In this document: piece after piece, positions 26,583-36,506 of the stretch
How positions within the stretch are numbered: position 1 is the first letter of the stretch
Layout: every line of letters starts with the position of its first letter
Position numbers and translations under genes: made by a program
From: Nitrospira sp. UBA5698
Lineage (GTDB): Bacteria > Nitrospirota > Nitrospiria > Nitrospirales > Nitrospiraceae
DNA length: 64,000 nt
Direction of reading: 5' to 3'
NCBI GenBank assembly: GCA_002420115.1
Contig: DIHK01000056.1
Span: 1 to 64,000 of the forward strand
Notes under the pieces: generated by a model
The model's database searches: none
Told to the model about the DNA's origin: nothing
What the model saw: only the letters and a program-made list of their open reading frames with translations

Positions 26583-27338
26583 TTAGCGTCGCTTGGGTGG
26601 CAAGCCAATGGCACTTATCATAGTCCCGTTGACTTTTCCTTCTCGCCGATAGGAAAAAAATAGATCCTCATGACAAATCGTACAAAGATTCACGGTCGTG
26701 ATGGCTTGTGGCGCGGCGCCATAGGCTACTGCCTGCTCTTTAATAAGGCCCTTCAAATCCAGTTTAGCCTTTCCCTCCCCCTGAAATCGAACGACCTTCT
26801 CCCAATTGCCCCCGCCCTGACGAAGACGTTCAAGGACTGGGTCGTCCACCTCGTAACAACAAGCACCAGCCGATGGACCGATACTCAGCCGTACCTGCTT
26901 AGGATTTGAACCAAAACGTGCCTCCAACAGCGCCAGAGTTTTGGGGACGATCGCCTCTACAGCTCCTCGCCATCCGGCATGGATTGCCGCCACAACGCCA
27001 TGGGTGGGATCATGCATGAGAATTGGAACACAATCGGCAGTCCTCACTGCCACCATGACCCCTGGCTGATCGGTCACCAAGGCATCCCACCCTCCCTCAA
27101 AGCGATCGTCTGCTGACAGTGCACGATTCACTACCAGAGCATCGGTCCCATGAACCTGTTTGACAGACAACATCCATGCTGAAGGCGCAGCTCCCTGGAC
27201 GCCCTGCAGAGGTCTGCCGATTTTCAGGTCGTGCGCTATGGTGTGTTGCCTAGTTCCAAAAAAGTGGTGCGCCTGATTCACCGTATCTGTAAATGCGGGA
27301 ACCGTTATCACGGATGCGCTTACCATCTCAATGCTCAC
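26583..27338 (-). CDS. pgeF: peptidoglycan editing factor PgeF (YfiH, laccase-domain protein)
   Basis: The family hydrolyses mis-incorporated residues from peptidoglycan precursors in E. coli; it was earlier annotated as polyphenol oxidase. 251 residues with the metal ligands in VRTADCVPIL, AAIHAGWRGAVEAI and LCTICHEDLFFSYRR. The start is GTG at 27338 or ATG at 27326. It directly follows ftsZ, which fits a cell-wall role. Confidence 0.93.
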   Translation of the reverse strand: MSIEMVSASVITVPAFTDTVNQAHHFFGTRQHTIAHDLKIGRPLQGVQGAAPSAWMLSVKQVHGTDALVVNRALSADDRFEGGWDALVTDQPGVMVAVRTADCVPILMHDPTHGVVAAIHAGWRGAVEAIVPKTLALLEARFGSNPKQVRLSIGPSAGACCYEVDDPVLERLRQGGGNWEKVVRFQGEGKAKLDLKGLIKEQAVAYGAAPQAITTVNLCTICHEDLFFSYRREGKVNGTMISAIGLPPKRR

Positions 27339-27375
27339 CAGATCTCATGGACCGAGAATATTGCCCAACCCGAGA

Positions 27376-28572
27376 CTAGTCGGCCTGTTTACGAAGAAAG
27401 GTTGGGACATCCCATTCGTCCTCAGCCGTCATTGCTGCACGATCCGGTGCGTCTCGCATCTCCGTCATGCGCCGTAAAAATGTGGGTCGGTCGAGATCTT
27501 TCGTCGGGCGATCCGCCGCAAGGGATGCGACCATCCCCGCCAGAATGGGCTGAATCGGCTTCGTAGGCCGATTCACTCCCCGATCGCCTGCAATGGGAGC
27601 CGCAGGCTGATCTTCTTCTCGTTCAAAGCCTGTTGCAATCACCGTAATAATGAGATCTTCACCCATATCAGGATTAATCACCTGCCCGACAATGATGTTG
27701 GCCTCCGAATCCGCCGTCTGTTGGATGATGCTAGCCGCCTCTTCAACTTCATGCAGGGATAAGCTGGCTCCCCCTGTTATATTGAGGAGAACTCCTCGGG
27801 CTCCTTCCACACTACCCTCCTCAAGAAGTGGGCTGCACATAGCCTTCTGAGCGGCTTCGATCGCCCGGTTCGGGCCACGTGAGATGCCCATTCCCATGAC
27901 GGCACGCCCGGTATGTGACATCACCGTGCGGACATCAGCAAAATCGACATTCACATGTCCTGTCGTCGTAATCACATCGGCGATGCCTTGAATGGCCTGT
28001 CGCAGGACGTCATCGGCCACCTTGAACGCCTCTAACAGCGGAGTTGATTTATCAACGATTCCCAAGAGCCGTTGATTGGGGATGATCAACAATGTATCAA
28101 CATGACGTCGCATGTCACGGATCCCCTCCTCGGCATGTTTGTTTCTCCGTTGGCCTTCATACTGAAACGGCTTCGTCACCACACCTACTGTCAAAATCCC
28201 CATTTCTCGAGCGATGCTGGCGACAATGGGGGCGGCTCCAGTCCCGGTTCCTCCCCCCATGCCGGCCGTGACAAAGACCATATCCGCCCCCTCGAGGCAT
28301 TCACGGATATGCTCCTTACTTTCAAGCGCGGCATCCCGTCCGATTTCCGGTTTCGCGCCAGCGCCTAAGCCACGAGTCCGCTCCGGCCCAAGTTGGATTT
28401 TGTACGGGGCCAGAGAGCGATCCAGGGCCTGAAGATCGGTATTACTGGCGATAAAGTCGACACGAGCGAGTCCCGAGGTGATCATCGTGTTGATTGCATT
28501 GCATCCGGCTCCGCCGATTCCAATCACCTTAATCCGGACAGGTGACAGCATATCCTCCTGAAATGAAAACAT
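27376..28572 (-). CDS. ftsZ: cell division protein FtsZ
   Basis: Tubulin-like GTPase that forms the Z ring. 398 residues. The tubulin signature GGGTGTGAAP is intact, with GIGGAGCNAINTMI at the N-terminus and NVDFADVRTVM in the T7 region. The conserved C-terminal peptide DVPTFLRKQAD, which binds FtsA, is present. The ATG at 28572 has a near-perfect GAGGAGGTG; an upstream in-frame codon at 28599 is rejected. Confidence 0.98.
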   Translation of the reverse strand: MFSFQEDMLSPVRIKVIGIGGAGCNAINTMITSGLARVDFIASNTDLQALDRSLAPYKIQLGPERTRGLGAGAKPEIGRDAALESKEHIRECLEGADMVFVTAGMGGGTGTGAAPIVASIAREMGILTVGVVTKPFQYEGQRRNKHAEEGIRDMRRHVDTLLIIPNQRLLGIVDKSTPLLEAFKVADDVLRQAIQGIADVITTTGHVNVDFADVRTVMSHTGRAVMGMGISRGPNRAIEAAQKAMCSPLLEEGSVEGARGVLLNITGGASLSLHEVEEAASIIQQTADSEANIIVGQVINPDMGEDLIITVIATGFEREEDQPAAPIAGDRGVNRPTKPIQPILAGMVASLAADRPTKDLDRPTFLRRMTEMRDAPDRAAMTAEDEWDVPTFLRKQAD

Positions 28573-28634
28573 GGGAGCACCTCCTCGCATCACCCGCACA
28601 CCGAGCGCCTGACGCCCGCAAGGGTTTTATAAGG

Positions 28635-29879
28635 TTAAAAGACCTCCAACACCCGTTTCGTCCAGCCGAACATTTTTTTCGCCCAAGTCCCCCCGTTTCG
28701 AAGCCCTGCAGTTTCCAATTCATCGACATGTCGTCGGGCATGAAGCAAGAGGCCAACCCCGGTTGAGTGGCTGGGATGACCAACGATATCTCGGAGTCCG
28801 CCTACCCCTGATGGCAATCCTCGACGTGCCGGCAGATTCAAGACTTTCTCTGCGGCATCCGGCATCCCTTCCAGCAACGACGTGCCCCCGGTAATCACGA
28901 CACCGGCCCCCAACATGCCTTCGTATCCGGCACGCGTAATTTCTCTCCGAACAAGTTCAAACATCTCGTCGACACGTGGCTCCAAGATCTCCGCAATATC
29001 CCGTCGTGAAAACGTCCGAGGTGGACGGTCTCCTACCGAAGGCACCTGGACGACTTGATGACCACTTACTAATTCGGTTCTCGAGATGCCGTGTTGGGTT
29101 TTGATCCTCTCAGCCTCGGTTTGCGACGTCAAGAGACCAATGGCTAGATCCTTGGTCAAATTCTGTCCACCAATTGGGAGCACCGCCGAATGACGGATAC
29201 TCCCATCTAAAAAAATGGCGAGGTCCGTCGTTCCGCCTCCCAAATCCACCATCACCACACCGAGTTCACGTTCCTCCTGGCTCAGCACCGCTTCACTGGA
29301 TGCAAGCGGCTGAAGGATGATGTCGACCACGTCCAGCCCGGCCCGATTTACACTCTTCACGATATTCTGTGCGGACGTCACCGCTCCGGTGATGACATGC
29401 ACATTGACTTCCAGCCGATTTCCAGAGAGACCCAACGGTTCCCGCACCCCCTCCTGACCATCGACCATGAATTCTCGAGGTAACACGTGGAGGATCCTCC
29501 GCTCTTGCGGGATCACCGCGAGCGTACGGGCGCTTTCAATAGCTCGGTGGATATCTTCTCGAGTCACCTCCGCGCGTTTCAGCGCGACGACACCTTTACA
29601 GTTTTCTGCCGCGATATGGCTGCCGGCGATGCCGGTGTACACGGAGTTGATCTGAACCGCCGCCATCAGCTCTGCTTCTTCAACGGCCTTCTTGATGGAT
29701 TCAACGGTGCTTTCAATATCGACCACGACTCCTTTGCGCAAACCACGTGAGGGGCTCATACCGACGCCGATAATGCTGAGACCTCCCGCATCCGTCATCT
29801 CTGCGACGATCGCACAGATCTTCGTCGTCCCGATGTCGAGTCCGACTAGGATTTGATCTCGCTTCGGCACAGCAATCAC
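28635..29879 (-). CDS. ftsA: cell division protein FtsA
   Basis: Actin-fold protein that tethers FtsZ to the membrane. 414 residues with LVGLDIGTTKICAIVAE (phosphate 1), VMVDLGGGTTDLAIF (phosphate 2) and VVITGGTSLLEGM (adenosine). The C-terminus ends in an amphipathic-looking helix (WAKKMFGWTKRVLEVF), the usual membrane anchor. The start is GTG, overlapping the ftsQ stop by 4 bp. Confidence 0.97.
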   Translation of the reverse strand: MIAVPKRDQILVGLDIGTTKICAIVAEMTDAGGLSIIGVGMSPSRGLRKGVVVDIESTVESIKKAVEEAELMAAVQINSVYTGIAGSHIAAENCKGVVALKRAEVTREDIHRAIESARTLAVIPQERRILHVLPREFMVDGQEGVREPLGLSGNRLEVNVHVITGAVTSAQNIVKSVNRAGLDVVDIILQPLASSEAVLSQEERELGVVMVDLGGGTTDLAIFLDGSIRHSAVLPIGGQNLTKDLAIGLLTSQTEAERIKTQHGISRTELVSGHQVVQVPSVGDRPPRTFSRRDIAEILEPRVDEMFELVRREITRAGYEGMLGAGVVITGGTSLLEGMPDAAEKVLNLPARRGLPSGVGGLRDIVGHPSHSTGVGLLLHARRHVDELETAGLRNGGTWAKKMFGWTKRVLEVF

Positions 29880-30736
29880 CCTCCCCCTTCCCGTACGATA
29901 ATTCGATTGTCGTACCGGAGATCCACTTCACTGATACCGCGCCCCGCTCCGTCAAAATTTAGTGATTTCAACGTTGGTTTGACGCGTTGGAACCGTTCCC
30001 ACTGTTCCTCGACCGATTCTTCCCCAAATCGAAATCGAACGCCCTGGACGAGCGCTACGAGATTTGTTTGGTTTTCAGCCTGCACCCGCAATCTCCCATC
30101 AAAGGTGTGCCCGATGACTCTTGCGAGTTCGATGCCAGACATGATTGAGCGTCGCACCACATCGGTCCCTTTCAGCAACCCATCGAGATCAACTCCTGTT
30201 ACCAGCGGAAACGTATCATCATCAGCTTGCCCCAGCTTAGTCAGGATATGCCCCTCTTCATCACTCAGAAAGTTCTGCGACGCCGCCCGGACGATGGCGG
30301 CAGGCTTCCGCTCAATCACTGCAATCTTCAACTCATGGAAGGGGACCCGCGAAACTTGAGCTTCCTTGACCCACGGGTGAGCTTTGATCTGCTCCTCGAC
30401 GGTGGCAGGCACGACCTGGTGGAGCGACGTCCCTTGTGCAATCTGAGCCAGCTCAATCACCTTCTGTTTATTAAGATGATGGACCCCCTCAACGGTGATC
30501 GTGTGGATCTCAAGCAACTCACGGGCTACGCGACTGGAGTATGTCACGGCTATCGCGATAAGCCACCCAAGGATCACCACACCCGTCACAAGAACCCCGA
30601 GCCGCACTGCAACCTGTCGCCTGGCCGTCCTCATCCGCCCGACTTTCATCACCGCCTTTTCCCCGGATGGATCCTTCCATTGATTCAGGCGCGGAGCGGG
30701 AGGCGCGGCTCGACGTTTTCTAAAAGAAACTCTCAT
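29876..30736 (-). CDS. ftsQ: cell division protein FtsQ
   Basis: Bitopic divisome protein. 286 residues: a basic cytoplasmic N-terminus, one TM segment near residues 45-65 (LGVLVTGVVILGWLIAIAVT), then a POTRA domain (ITVEGVHHLNKQKVIELA) and the FtsQ beta domain. The ATG at 30736 overlaps the ddl stop as ATGA and is preferred to an upstream frame. Confidence 0.95.
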   Translation of the reverse strand: MRVSFRKRRAAPPAPRLNQWKDPSGEKAVMKVGRMRTARRQVAVRLGVLVTGVVILGWLIAIAVTYSSRVARELLEIHTITVEGVHHLNKQKVIELAQIAQGTSLHQVVPATVEEQIKAHPWVKEAQVSRVPFHELKIAVIERKPAAIVRAASQNFLSDEEGHILTKLGQADDDTFPLVTGVDLDGLLKGTDVVRRSIMSGIELARVIGHTFDGRLRVQAENQTNLVALVQGVRFRFGEESVEEQWERFQRVKPTLKSLNFDGAGRGISEVDLRYDNRIIVREGGG

Positions 30737-31719
30737 GACACAGATTCCAACTCGGTACGCTGAGCACATCGAGCGGCACGATCCAGCGCCGACCCTAAGA
30801 TCCGCTCGACCAAGTCGTCGTACCCGATGCCAGCCTGTGCGGCAGCCATCGGCAGCAAACTCGTTGCGGTCATGCCAGGAACTGTATTGATTTCTAATAT
30901 ATAGGGCTGGCCTCGCGGCGTAATACGAAAGTCCACGCGTGCAGCCCCTTCGCAGCCGAGTATTTCGTAACTGCGGGAGGCCAACTCCTCTATTTTCTGC
31001 AACACTTTTGGCGGAAGAGGAGCGGGGCAGAGATACTGGGTCTTACCCTTTTGGTATTTGGCCGAGAAATCATAAAAGCCTCCCGGAGCCACAATTTCTA
31101 TGGCCGGCAGTACCTGTGCCTTGTTCATGGCCGTCCCAAGGATCGACACGGTTGCCTCGTGTCCAGGGATGTAGCCCTCCACCATCGCTTCAGAATCATA
31201 GCGATGAGCTACAGCAAGCGCTTCCTTCCACTGAGTGGCGCGACGCACGATGGTGACGCCGATCGTGGACCCCTGCGACACCGGCTTGACGACAATCGGC
31301 AACTGAAGCCTGACCGTCCTCAGAACCTTTGCCAGCGAAGGCCTCTCCCCTTCACGGATGACCGTTCCAGAAGGAACTGGGATGCCATGTGTGGCCAACA
31401 AGGTCTTCGTCATCACTTTGTGCATCCCCACAGCACTAGCCCGAACACCTGACCCTGTGTATGGAATCCCGATGGTCTCAAGAAACCCCTGGACCAAGCC
31501 GTCTTCCCCTCCCAGCCCATGAAGCGAGAGAAAGGCGATGGCAATTTCCTGTTCTTTCAAGTCTTGATACAGCCGACCACCGACGTCGATGGCTACCACA
31601 TCATATCCTCGTCGGAGCAGTGCCTGATGAACGGCTTGGCCCGTCTTCAGGGAAATCTCCCGTTCTGAAGATCGACCTCCCATCAGGACCGCAATGCGTT
31701 TATCCGTTATTCTGCCCAT
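30733..31719 (-). CDS. ddl: D-alanine--D-alanine ligase
   Basis: ATP-grasp ligase making the D-Ala-D-Ala terminus of the peptidoglycan stem. 328 residues with VLMGGRSSEREISLKTG, the substrate loop LHGLGGEDGLVQGF, VVKPVSQGSTIGV and the Mg-binding YILEINTVPGMT. It lies between murB and ftsQ, as in many proteobacterial clusters. Confidence 0.97.
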   Translation of the reverse strand: MGRITDKRIAVLMGGRSSEREISLKTGQAVHQALLRRGYDVVAIDVGGRLYQDLKEQEIAIAFLSLHGLGGEDGLVQGFLETIGIPYTGSGVRASAVGMHKVMTKTLLATHGIPVPSGTVIREGERPSLAKVLRTVRLQLPIVVKPVSQGSTIGVTIVRRATQWKEALAVAHRYDSEAMVEGYIPGHEATVSILGTAMNKAQVLPAIEIVAPGGFYDFSAKYQKGKTQYLCPAPLPPKVLQKIEELASRSYEILGCEGAARVDFRITPRGQPYILEINTVPGMTATSLLPMAAAQAGIGYDDLVERILGSALDRAARCAQRTELESVS

Positions 31720-31740
31720 GGATACCAGTATGTCCCTAGG

Positions 31741-32685
31741 TTAAGCCTGGCCCACCAATTTCAGTTCCAGCTCCAACTTCACCCCTGTCTTCCGAGCGAC
31801 TTGGGCACGAATCTTTTTGATAAGAGCGAGCACATCGGTGGCGCTCGCTCGCCCCTGGTTCACGATAAAGTTGGCATGTTTAGTCGAGACATAGGCATCT
31901 CCGACTGAGATACCTTTGAGCCCTGCCGCCTCAACAACCCGTCCCGCTGAATCATTAGCCGGATTCTTGAATACACACCCAGCACTGGGAAGCGTCAGGG
32001 GTTGAGTCTCTCGCCGATAGCGCAAGTAATCTTTTACAACCTTCTCAATGTCGGACCGTACTCCTGGCCTCAACTGGAGCCATACTCCGACCACGATTCC
32101 CACCGGCAATGATGCCCGCCGATACTCGAATGAGATCGATTCCGCAGGACAGTCCAGCACCTCACCGTTTGTGAGCACAACGCGGACAGCTTTCACAGAA
32201 TCCTTCATCTCGCCGAGTCTCGTCCCAGCATTCATCACGACGCACCCCGCCACCGTCCCAGGAATCCCGGCAGCCCATTCCAGCCCTGCCAACGAGCGAC
32301 GGATGGCATGGCCAATCAATGTCGGCATCCCGACACCACCCTCGGCATAGAGCACCGACCCGGACTCCTCCTTGATCGCACGTAGCTTGGCCAAACTGAC
32401 CACCACACCTCGAATCCCCTTGTCTCGAACCAGGAGATTGGTGCCTCCCAACACAAAGAGTGAAAGCTTCTGTTCATGTGTTTGCTTAACCAACCGAATG
32501 ACATCCTCGACGTCCGCCGGTTCCACCAACACATCGGCTGGGCCGCCGATCCGAAAGGAAGTGTACTCGCTCAGTGGTGCATTGACGCGAACCACCCCCC
32601 GAAGACCAGCCACAGCGGACCGGATCTTTCGCTGTAGTCTCGTGTATTGCGCCGTCGTTCCATGCCTGTTCGCTGTACGTTTCAT
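31741..32685 (-). CDS. murB: UDP-N-acetylenolpyruvoylglucosamine reductase
   Basis: FAD enzyme completing UDP-MurNAc. 314 residues of the shorter type II form. FAD-binding blocks are YTSFRIGGPADVLVEP, LGGTNLLVRDKGI and AAGIPGTVAGCVVMNAG. The active-site segment reads PSAGCVFKNP, with Cys where many MurB enzymes have Ser; both are known as the proton donor. The catalytic Glu is in LELELKLVG at the end. Confidence 0.96.
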   Translation of the reverse strand: MKRTANRHGTTAQYTRLQRKIRSAVAGLRGVVRVNAPLSEYTSFRIGGPADVLVEPADVEDVIRLVKQTHEQKLSLFVLGGTNLLVRDKGIRGVVVSLAKLRAIKEESGSVLYAEGGVGMPTLIGHAIRRSLAGLEWAAGIPGTVAGCVVMNAGTRLGEMKDSVKAVRVVLTNGEVLDCPAESISFEYRRASLPVGIVVGVWLQLRPGVRSDIEKVVKDYLRYRRETQPLTLPSAGCVFKNPANDSAGRVVEAAGLKGISVGDAYVSTKHANFIVNQGRASATDVLALIKKIRAQVARKTGVKLELELKLVGQA

Positions 32686-32691
32686 GGATCA

Positions 32692-34182
32692 TCACGTAGA
32701 CTCAAGCCGTGCCAGAATTCCAGTACCAGCTTTCCAAATGTCCCCCGCGCCTAAGGTCAAGACGAGATCTCCTTCCCGTAGATGCGGCAAAACTTGATCC
32801 GGAAGGCTCTCCTTGCGTTCGATGAATGTCACTGCAGGATGGCCTGCCGCCTTCACCGTCTCAGCAAGCGCAGCTCCAGTCACTCCCGGGATAGGTTGTT
32901 CACCGGCTGGATAAATGTCGGTCATAAACAGGACGTCGGCGTGATCGAATGCGTGGGCAAACTCTCCAAGACAATCTCTCGTCCGGCTATATCGGTGGGG
33001 TTGAAAGAGAACGACCAATCGACGATCCCAGCCCTGCTTCGCCGCAGCCAGCGTTGCTTTGACCTCCGTAGGATGGTGACCATAGTCATCGACCACCATG
33101 ATCCCACCAGCGTCACCTCGCAAATGGAATCGGCGCTCAACACCCGTAAAAGCCGCCAATCCTTTCCGAATCAAATCGACCGGGACATCCATCTCCATCC
33201 CAATCGCAATGGCAACGAGTGCGTTCGAGACATTGTGAATCCCCGGCACCGTCAACCGGAACGGACCAAGGTTCTTCCCTCGAAAATGTGCACGGAAGTC
33301 GGCGCCCCACTGCTTGAGTACAATGTCCGTCGCGAGAAAATCCGGTACCACTCCATCCCGCTCGCGAAGTCCATATGTATAGTAGCGTTTAACAACGTGA
33401 GGGAAGAGTGACGCGAGGCGGTCGTCGTCGGCACACAACACCGCGACCCCGTAGAACGGAATTTTATTGATAAACTCAAGAAAACTTTCGTTGATTCGTT
33501 CCATTGACCCATAATGGTCCAGGTGCTCACGATCCAAATTCGTCACAGCGACAATGGTGGGGGGGAGGCGTAGAAAAGACCCGTCACTTTCATCTGCCTC
33601 GGCCACCAGGAGGTCGCCCCGACCAAGCCGTGCATGGCTTCCCAATGCGTTCACCTTGCCACCGATCACCATCGTTGGATCAAGATCGCCCTGCGCAAGC
33701 ACAGTGGCCACCATCGATGTCGTGGTCGTTTTACCGTGGGCTCCGGCAATGGCGACTCCGAATTTTAGTCGCATAAGCTCAGCCAACATTTCTGCACGCG
33801 GGATCACAGGAATTTGCATCGCTTTAGCTTTCACTACCTCAGGGTTGCATCCAGCTACAGCCGATGAAATGACCACAACCTGCGCCGAACCCACATTCGA
33901 CTCCTGATGGCCGATGAAGATTCTTCCCCCAAGTTCTTCCAGGCGCCTGGTGGTTTCCGATGCGTGCAAATCTGACCCCGTCACGGTATACCCCATCGTG
34001 AGCAGCACTTCGGCGATGCCGCTCATACCGGCTCCGCCGATTCCAACCAGATGAATTTGTTCGACCTTGCGAAACATTCCCATACGACTTACCCGTTGCC
34101 GGCCAGTAGAAGCGCGAGCCCCAAGCGTTGATCCGCCAATCGTCCTACCCTCCGGCCTTTCTAAAAGATTGGTTGATGTCAT
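32692..34182 (-). CDS. murC: UDP-N-acetylmuramate--L-alanine ligase
   Basis: Adds L-Ala to UDP-MurNAc. 496 residues with IHLVGIGGAGMSGIAEVLL, the ATP loop GAHGKTTTTSMV and DDYGHHPTEVKATL. The ATG at 34182 has GGGAG at good spacing, giving a 33-residue N-terminal extension that overlaps murG by 38 bp. The ATG at 34083 would give the usual family length, so the start is open. Confidence 0.96.
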   Translation of the reverse strand: MTSTNLLERPEGRTIGGSTLGARASTGRQRVSRMGMFRKVEQIHLVGIGGAGMSGIAEVLLTMGYTVTGSDLHASETTRRLEELGGRIFIGHQESNVGSAQVVVISSAVAGCNPEVVKAKAMQIPVIPRAEMLAELMRLKFGVAIAGAHGKTTTTSMVATVLAQGDLDPTMVIGGKVNALGSHARLGRGDLLVAEADESDGSFLRLPPTIVAVTNLDREHLDHYGSMERINESFLEFINKIPFYGVAVLCADDDRLASLFPHVVKRYYTYGLRERDGVVPDFLATDIVLKQWGADFRAHFRGKNLGPFRLTVPGIHNVSNALVAIAIGMEMDVPVDLIRKGLAAFTGVERRFHLRGDAGGIMVVDDYGHHPTEVKATLAAAKQGWDRRLVVLFQPHRYSRTRDCLGEFAHAFDHADVLFMTDIYPAGEQPIPGVTGAALAETVKAAGHPAVTFIERKESLPDQVLPHLREGDLVLTLGAGDIWKAGTGILARLEST

Positions 34183-35269
34183 GATTTACTCCCATGATCG
34201 CATAACACTCATCGACGATACGTTCACCGGCGTCAATTCGTCGCATCGCCAAACTCCCACGATGCATACTGTCCCACCGCTTCGAGTTCGTAAGGATCGA
34301 GTCCACCGTCTCACTCAATCTCGCCCCTGTCAGGTCTGACTGCGGTAGCACCACGGCACCACCAGCCGCTTCCATGGCTCGAGCGTTCTTCATTTGATGA
34401 TCATAAATGGCCGTGGGTAGCGGGATCAGGATCGCGGGTTTCCCACAAGCCGTCAGCTCAGCGATCGTCATAGCTCCTGCCCGAGCCACCACCACATCCG
34501 CAGTCCGCAACACAGTCGGCATGTCATAGAGAAACGAGACCACGTTAGCCGAAATCCCCAGCGCCCTGTACCCTTCTCTGACCCGCTCATAGTCTCCCTC
34601 ACCGGTTTGGTGTGTGATCGTCAGAGTAGGCACGTGCGCCATAAGTAAAGGCAGCGCTTCCAGAACCGCACTATTGATCGCCTGAGCTCCCTGACTTCCA
34701 CCAAAGATCAGCAGGTCTCGTCGGTTCCCCTTGACCGTACCCTGGCTTTCGGATTCCTGCCCGAGGAATTCCCGCCTGATGGGGGTGCCGACAACTTGGG
34801 CGTTCCGTCGATCAAAGAATGTAGCCGCCGATTCGAATGCCAAAAAAACCCGTTGTGCGATGGGACCCACCACTTTATTGGCCAAGCCAGGGTATGCATT
34901 TGGCTCTAAAATCACCCTGGGAATTCCCATCAGCGCAGCCGCCATCAGCACTGTCGGGCTCGTGTACCCACCGACACCAATCACGAGATCAGCCCGCCGC
35001 CGTCTCAGGACTTGCCATGATTGCCAGATTCCGACTGGAAGCGACAGCATAGCCTGAACAACATCGAGTAATCCCTTCCCCATCACCGGTTTGGCCGTAA
35101 TCAAGGCCAGTTCAAATCCTTCATGTGCGAGCACCCGAGACTCAACGCCTCGACTCGTACCAATAAAGAGAATTTTCGTTGAAGAGTCTCGTCGCAGAAA
35201 TTCTCTCGCCAAGGCAATGGCCGGATAAAGATGGCCCCCTGTGCCTCCTGCGGCAATAATGATTGTCAT
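34145..35269 (-). CDS. murG: MurG, lipid II-forming GlcNAc transferase
   Basis: Adds GlcNAc to lipid I at the inner face of the cytoplasmic membrane. 374 residues, GT28/GT-B fold, with IIAAGGTGGHLYPAIALA at the N-terminus, LLIFGGSQGAQAIN at the hinge and ARAGAMTIAELTACGKPAI as the UDP-GlcNAc site. It overlaps ftsW by 4 bp as ATGA. Confidence 0.97.
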   Translation of the reverse strand: MTIIIAAGGTGGHLYPAIALAREFLRRDSSTKILFIGTSRGVESRVLAHEGFELALITAKPVMGKGLLDVVQAMLSLPVGIWQSWQVLRRRRADLVIGVGGYTSPTVLMAAALMGIPRVILEPNAYPGLANKVVGPIAQRVFLAFESAATFFDRRNAQVVGTPIRREFLGQESESQGTVKGNRRDLLIFGGSQGAQAINSAVLEALPLLMAHVPTLTITHQTGEGDYERVREGYRALGISANVVSFLYDMPTVLRTADVVVARAGAMTIAELTACGKPAILIPLPTAIYDHQMKNARAMEAAGGAVVLPQSDLTGARLSETVDSILTNSKRWDSMHRGSLAMRRIDAGERIVDECYAIMGVNHDINQSFRKAGG

Positions 35270-36474
35270 CGGTCACGTGCCCACCCATGCCCACTCCGAT
35301 GTTCCATCTCCCCTCGGCCCGCATGGCGATCCCTGGAGATGCTCAACAGCATTCCAACGCCAGCCAAGCTGACAACAAGAGACGACCCTCCATAACTGAC
35401 GAATGGCAACGTAAGTCCTTTTGTCGGTACGAGCCCGGTCACCACGCAGGCGTTGATTAACGCCTGAACCCCGATCAATGTCGTGATACCGATTCCCAAA
35501 TACCGCCCAAATGGAACCCGCGCGCGCGTCGAAATCTGAAACCCTCTGATCATGAAGAGCACAAATAACAGAATGATGACGCCGGTACCGACGAACCCCA
35601 GCTCTTCGCCGATGAGCGCCAAGACGAAATCCGTGTGTGCTTCCGGAAGAAAATACAGTTTCTGTTTCCCTTCGCCCAATCCTACGCCAAAGAGGCCGCC
35701 ACTGCCGAACGCCAGAAATGATTGAGTGATCTGAAACCCTGTATCGGATGCATCGTTCCATGGCTGCAAGAACGCCATGAGTCGTTGGCGGCGATACTCG
35801 GTGGACAAGACAAGCGCCAGCCCAATCGGCACCGCACAGAGCACCAAGGTCGACAGATGTGACAGACTTGCGCCACCCACAAAGAGGAGGCTGCCCGTGA
35901 CCAACCCCAGCACCACGACCGTCCCCAAATCTGGTTCCATCAGCACTAATCCGCTGAGGAATCCGACCACAAGCAGTGCCGGGAGCAGCCCGGCCTGAAA
36001 GTCTTGAATGCGGCGTTCTTTTTTTGTCAGATACGCGGCAAGATAGATCACCAAGCCCAGCTTCAACATCTCGGCAGGTTGAATTGATATCGGCCCAACC
36101 CCTAACCACCGTCTGGCTCCATTGGCTGCTATCCCCAACGAGGGAATCAGGACCATGGCGAGGAGTGTCGTCATACCCCCGAGCAGCGGAAGGGACACCC
36201 GTTTCCACCAAACATAGTCGATACGAGACAGTACATGGAGAAGACTCAACCCCACCATCAACCAGACGCACTGCCGTTTGAGGTAGTACCAGGAATCGTG
36301 ATACCGATTTCCTGCCAGTACCGCGCTCGCACTGAACACCATAATGAGGCCGACAATCGTCAGCATCACCGTTACACATAACAAGACCTGATCCATGCCG
36401 ACCCGCGGAGCACCCCGCGAGCCCTTCGTATCCCAAGGTAGAGCCAAGGTCCCAGCCGCTTTCTGTGGCATCAC
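35266..36474 (-). CDS. ftsW: FtsW, SEDS-family septal peptidoglycan polymerase
   Basis: 402 residues with about ten TM segments. Family motifs are GARRWLGVGPISIQPAEMLKLG near residue 115, MEPDLGTVVVL, and FVSYGGSSLV near the end. It polymerises lipid II together with FtsI. The start is GTG 36474 or ATG 36471. A long overlapping minus-strand frame at 35273-36568 is an artefact of this gene. Confidence 0.96.
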   Translation of the reverse strand: MMPQKAAGTLALPWDTKGSRGAPRVGMDQVLLCVTVMLTIVGLIMVFSASAVLAGNRYHDSWYYLKRQCVWLMVGLSLLHVLSRIDYVWWKRVSLPLLGGMTTLLAMVLIPSLGIAANGARRWLGVGPISIQPAEMLKLGLVIYLAAYLTKKERRIQDFQAGLLPALLVVGFLSGLVLMEPDLGTVVVLGLVTGSLLFVGGASLSHLSTLVLCAVPIGLALVLSTEYRRQRLMAFLQPWNDASDTGFQITQSFLAFGSGGLFGVGLGEGKQKLYFLPEAHTDFVLALIGEELGFVGTGVIILLFVLFMIRGFQISTRARVPFGRYLGIGITTLIGVQALINACVVTGLVPTKGLTLPFVSYGGSSLVVSLAGVGMLLSISRDRHAGRGEMEHRSGHGWARDR

Positions 36475-36506
36475 CCAGTGTCAATGCTCCTCTGCGTTGT
36501 CGGCCG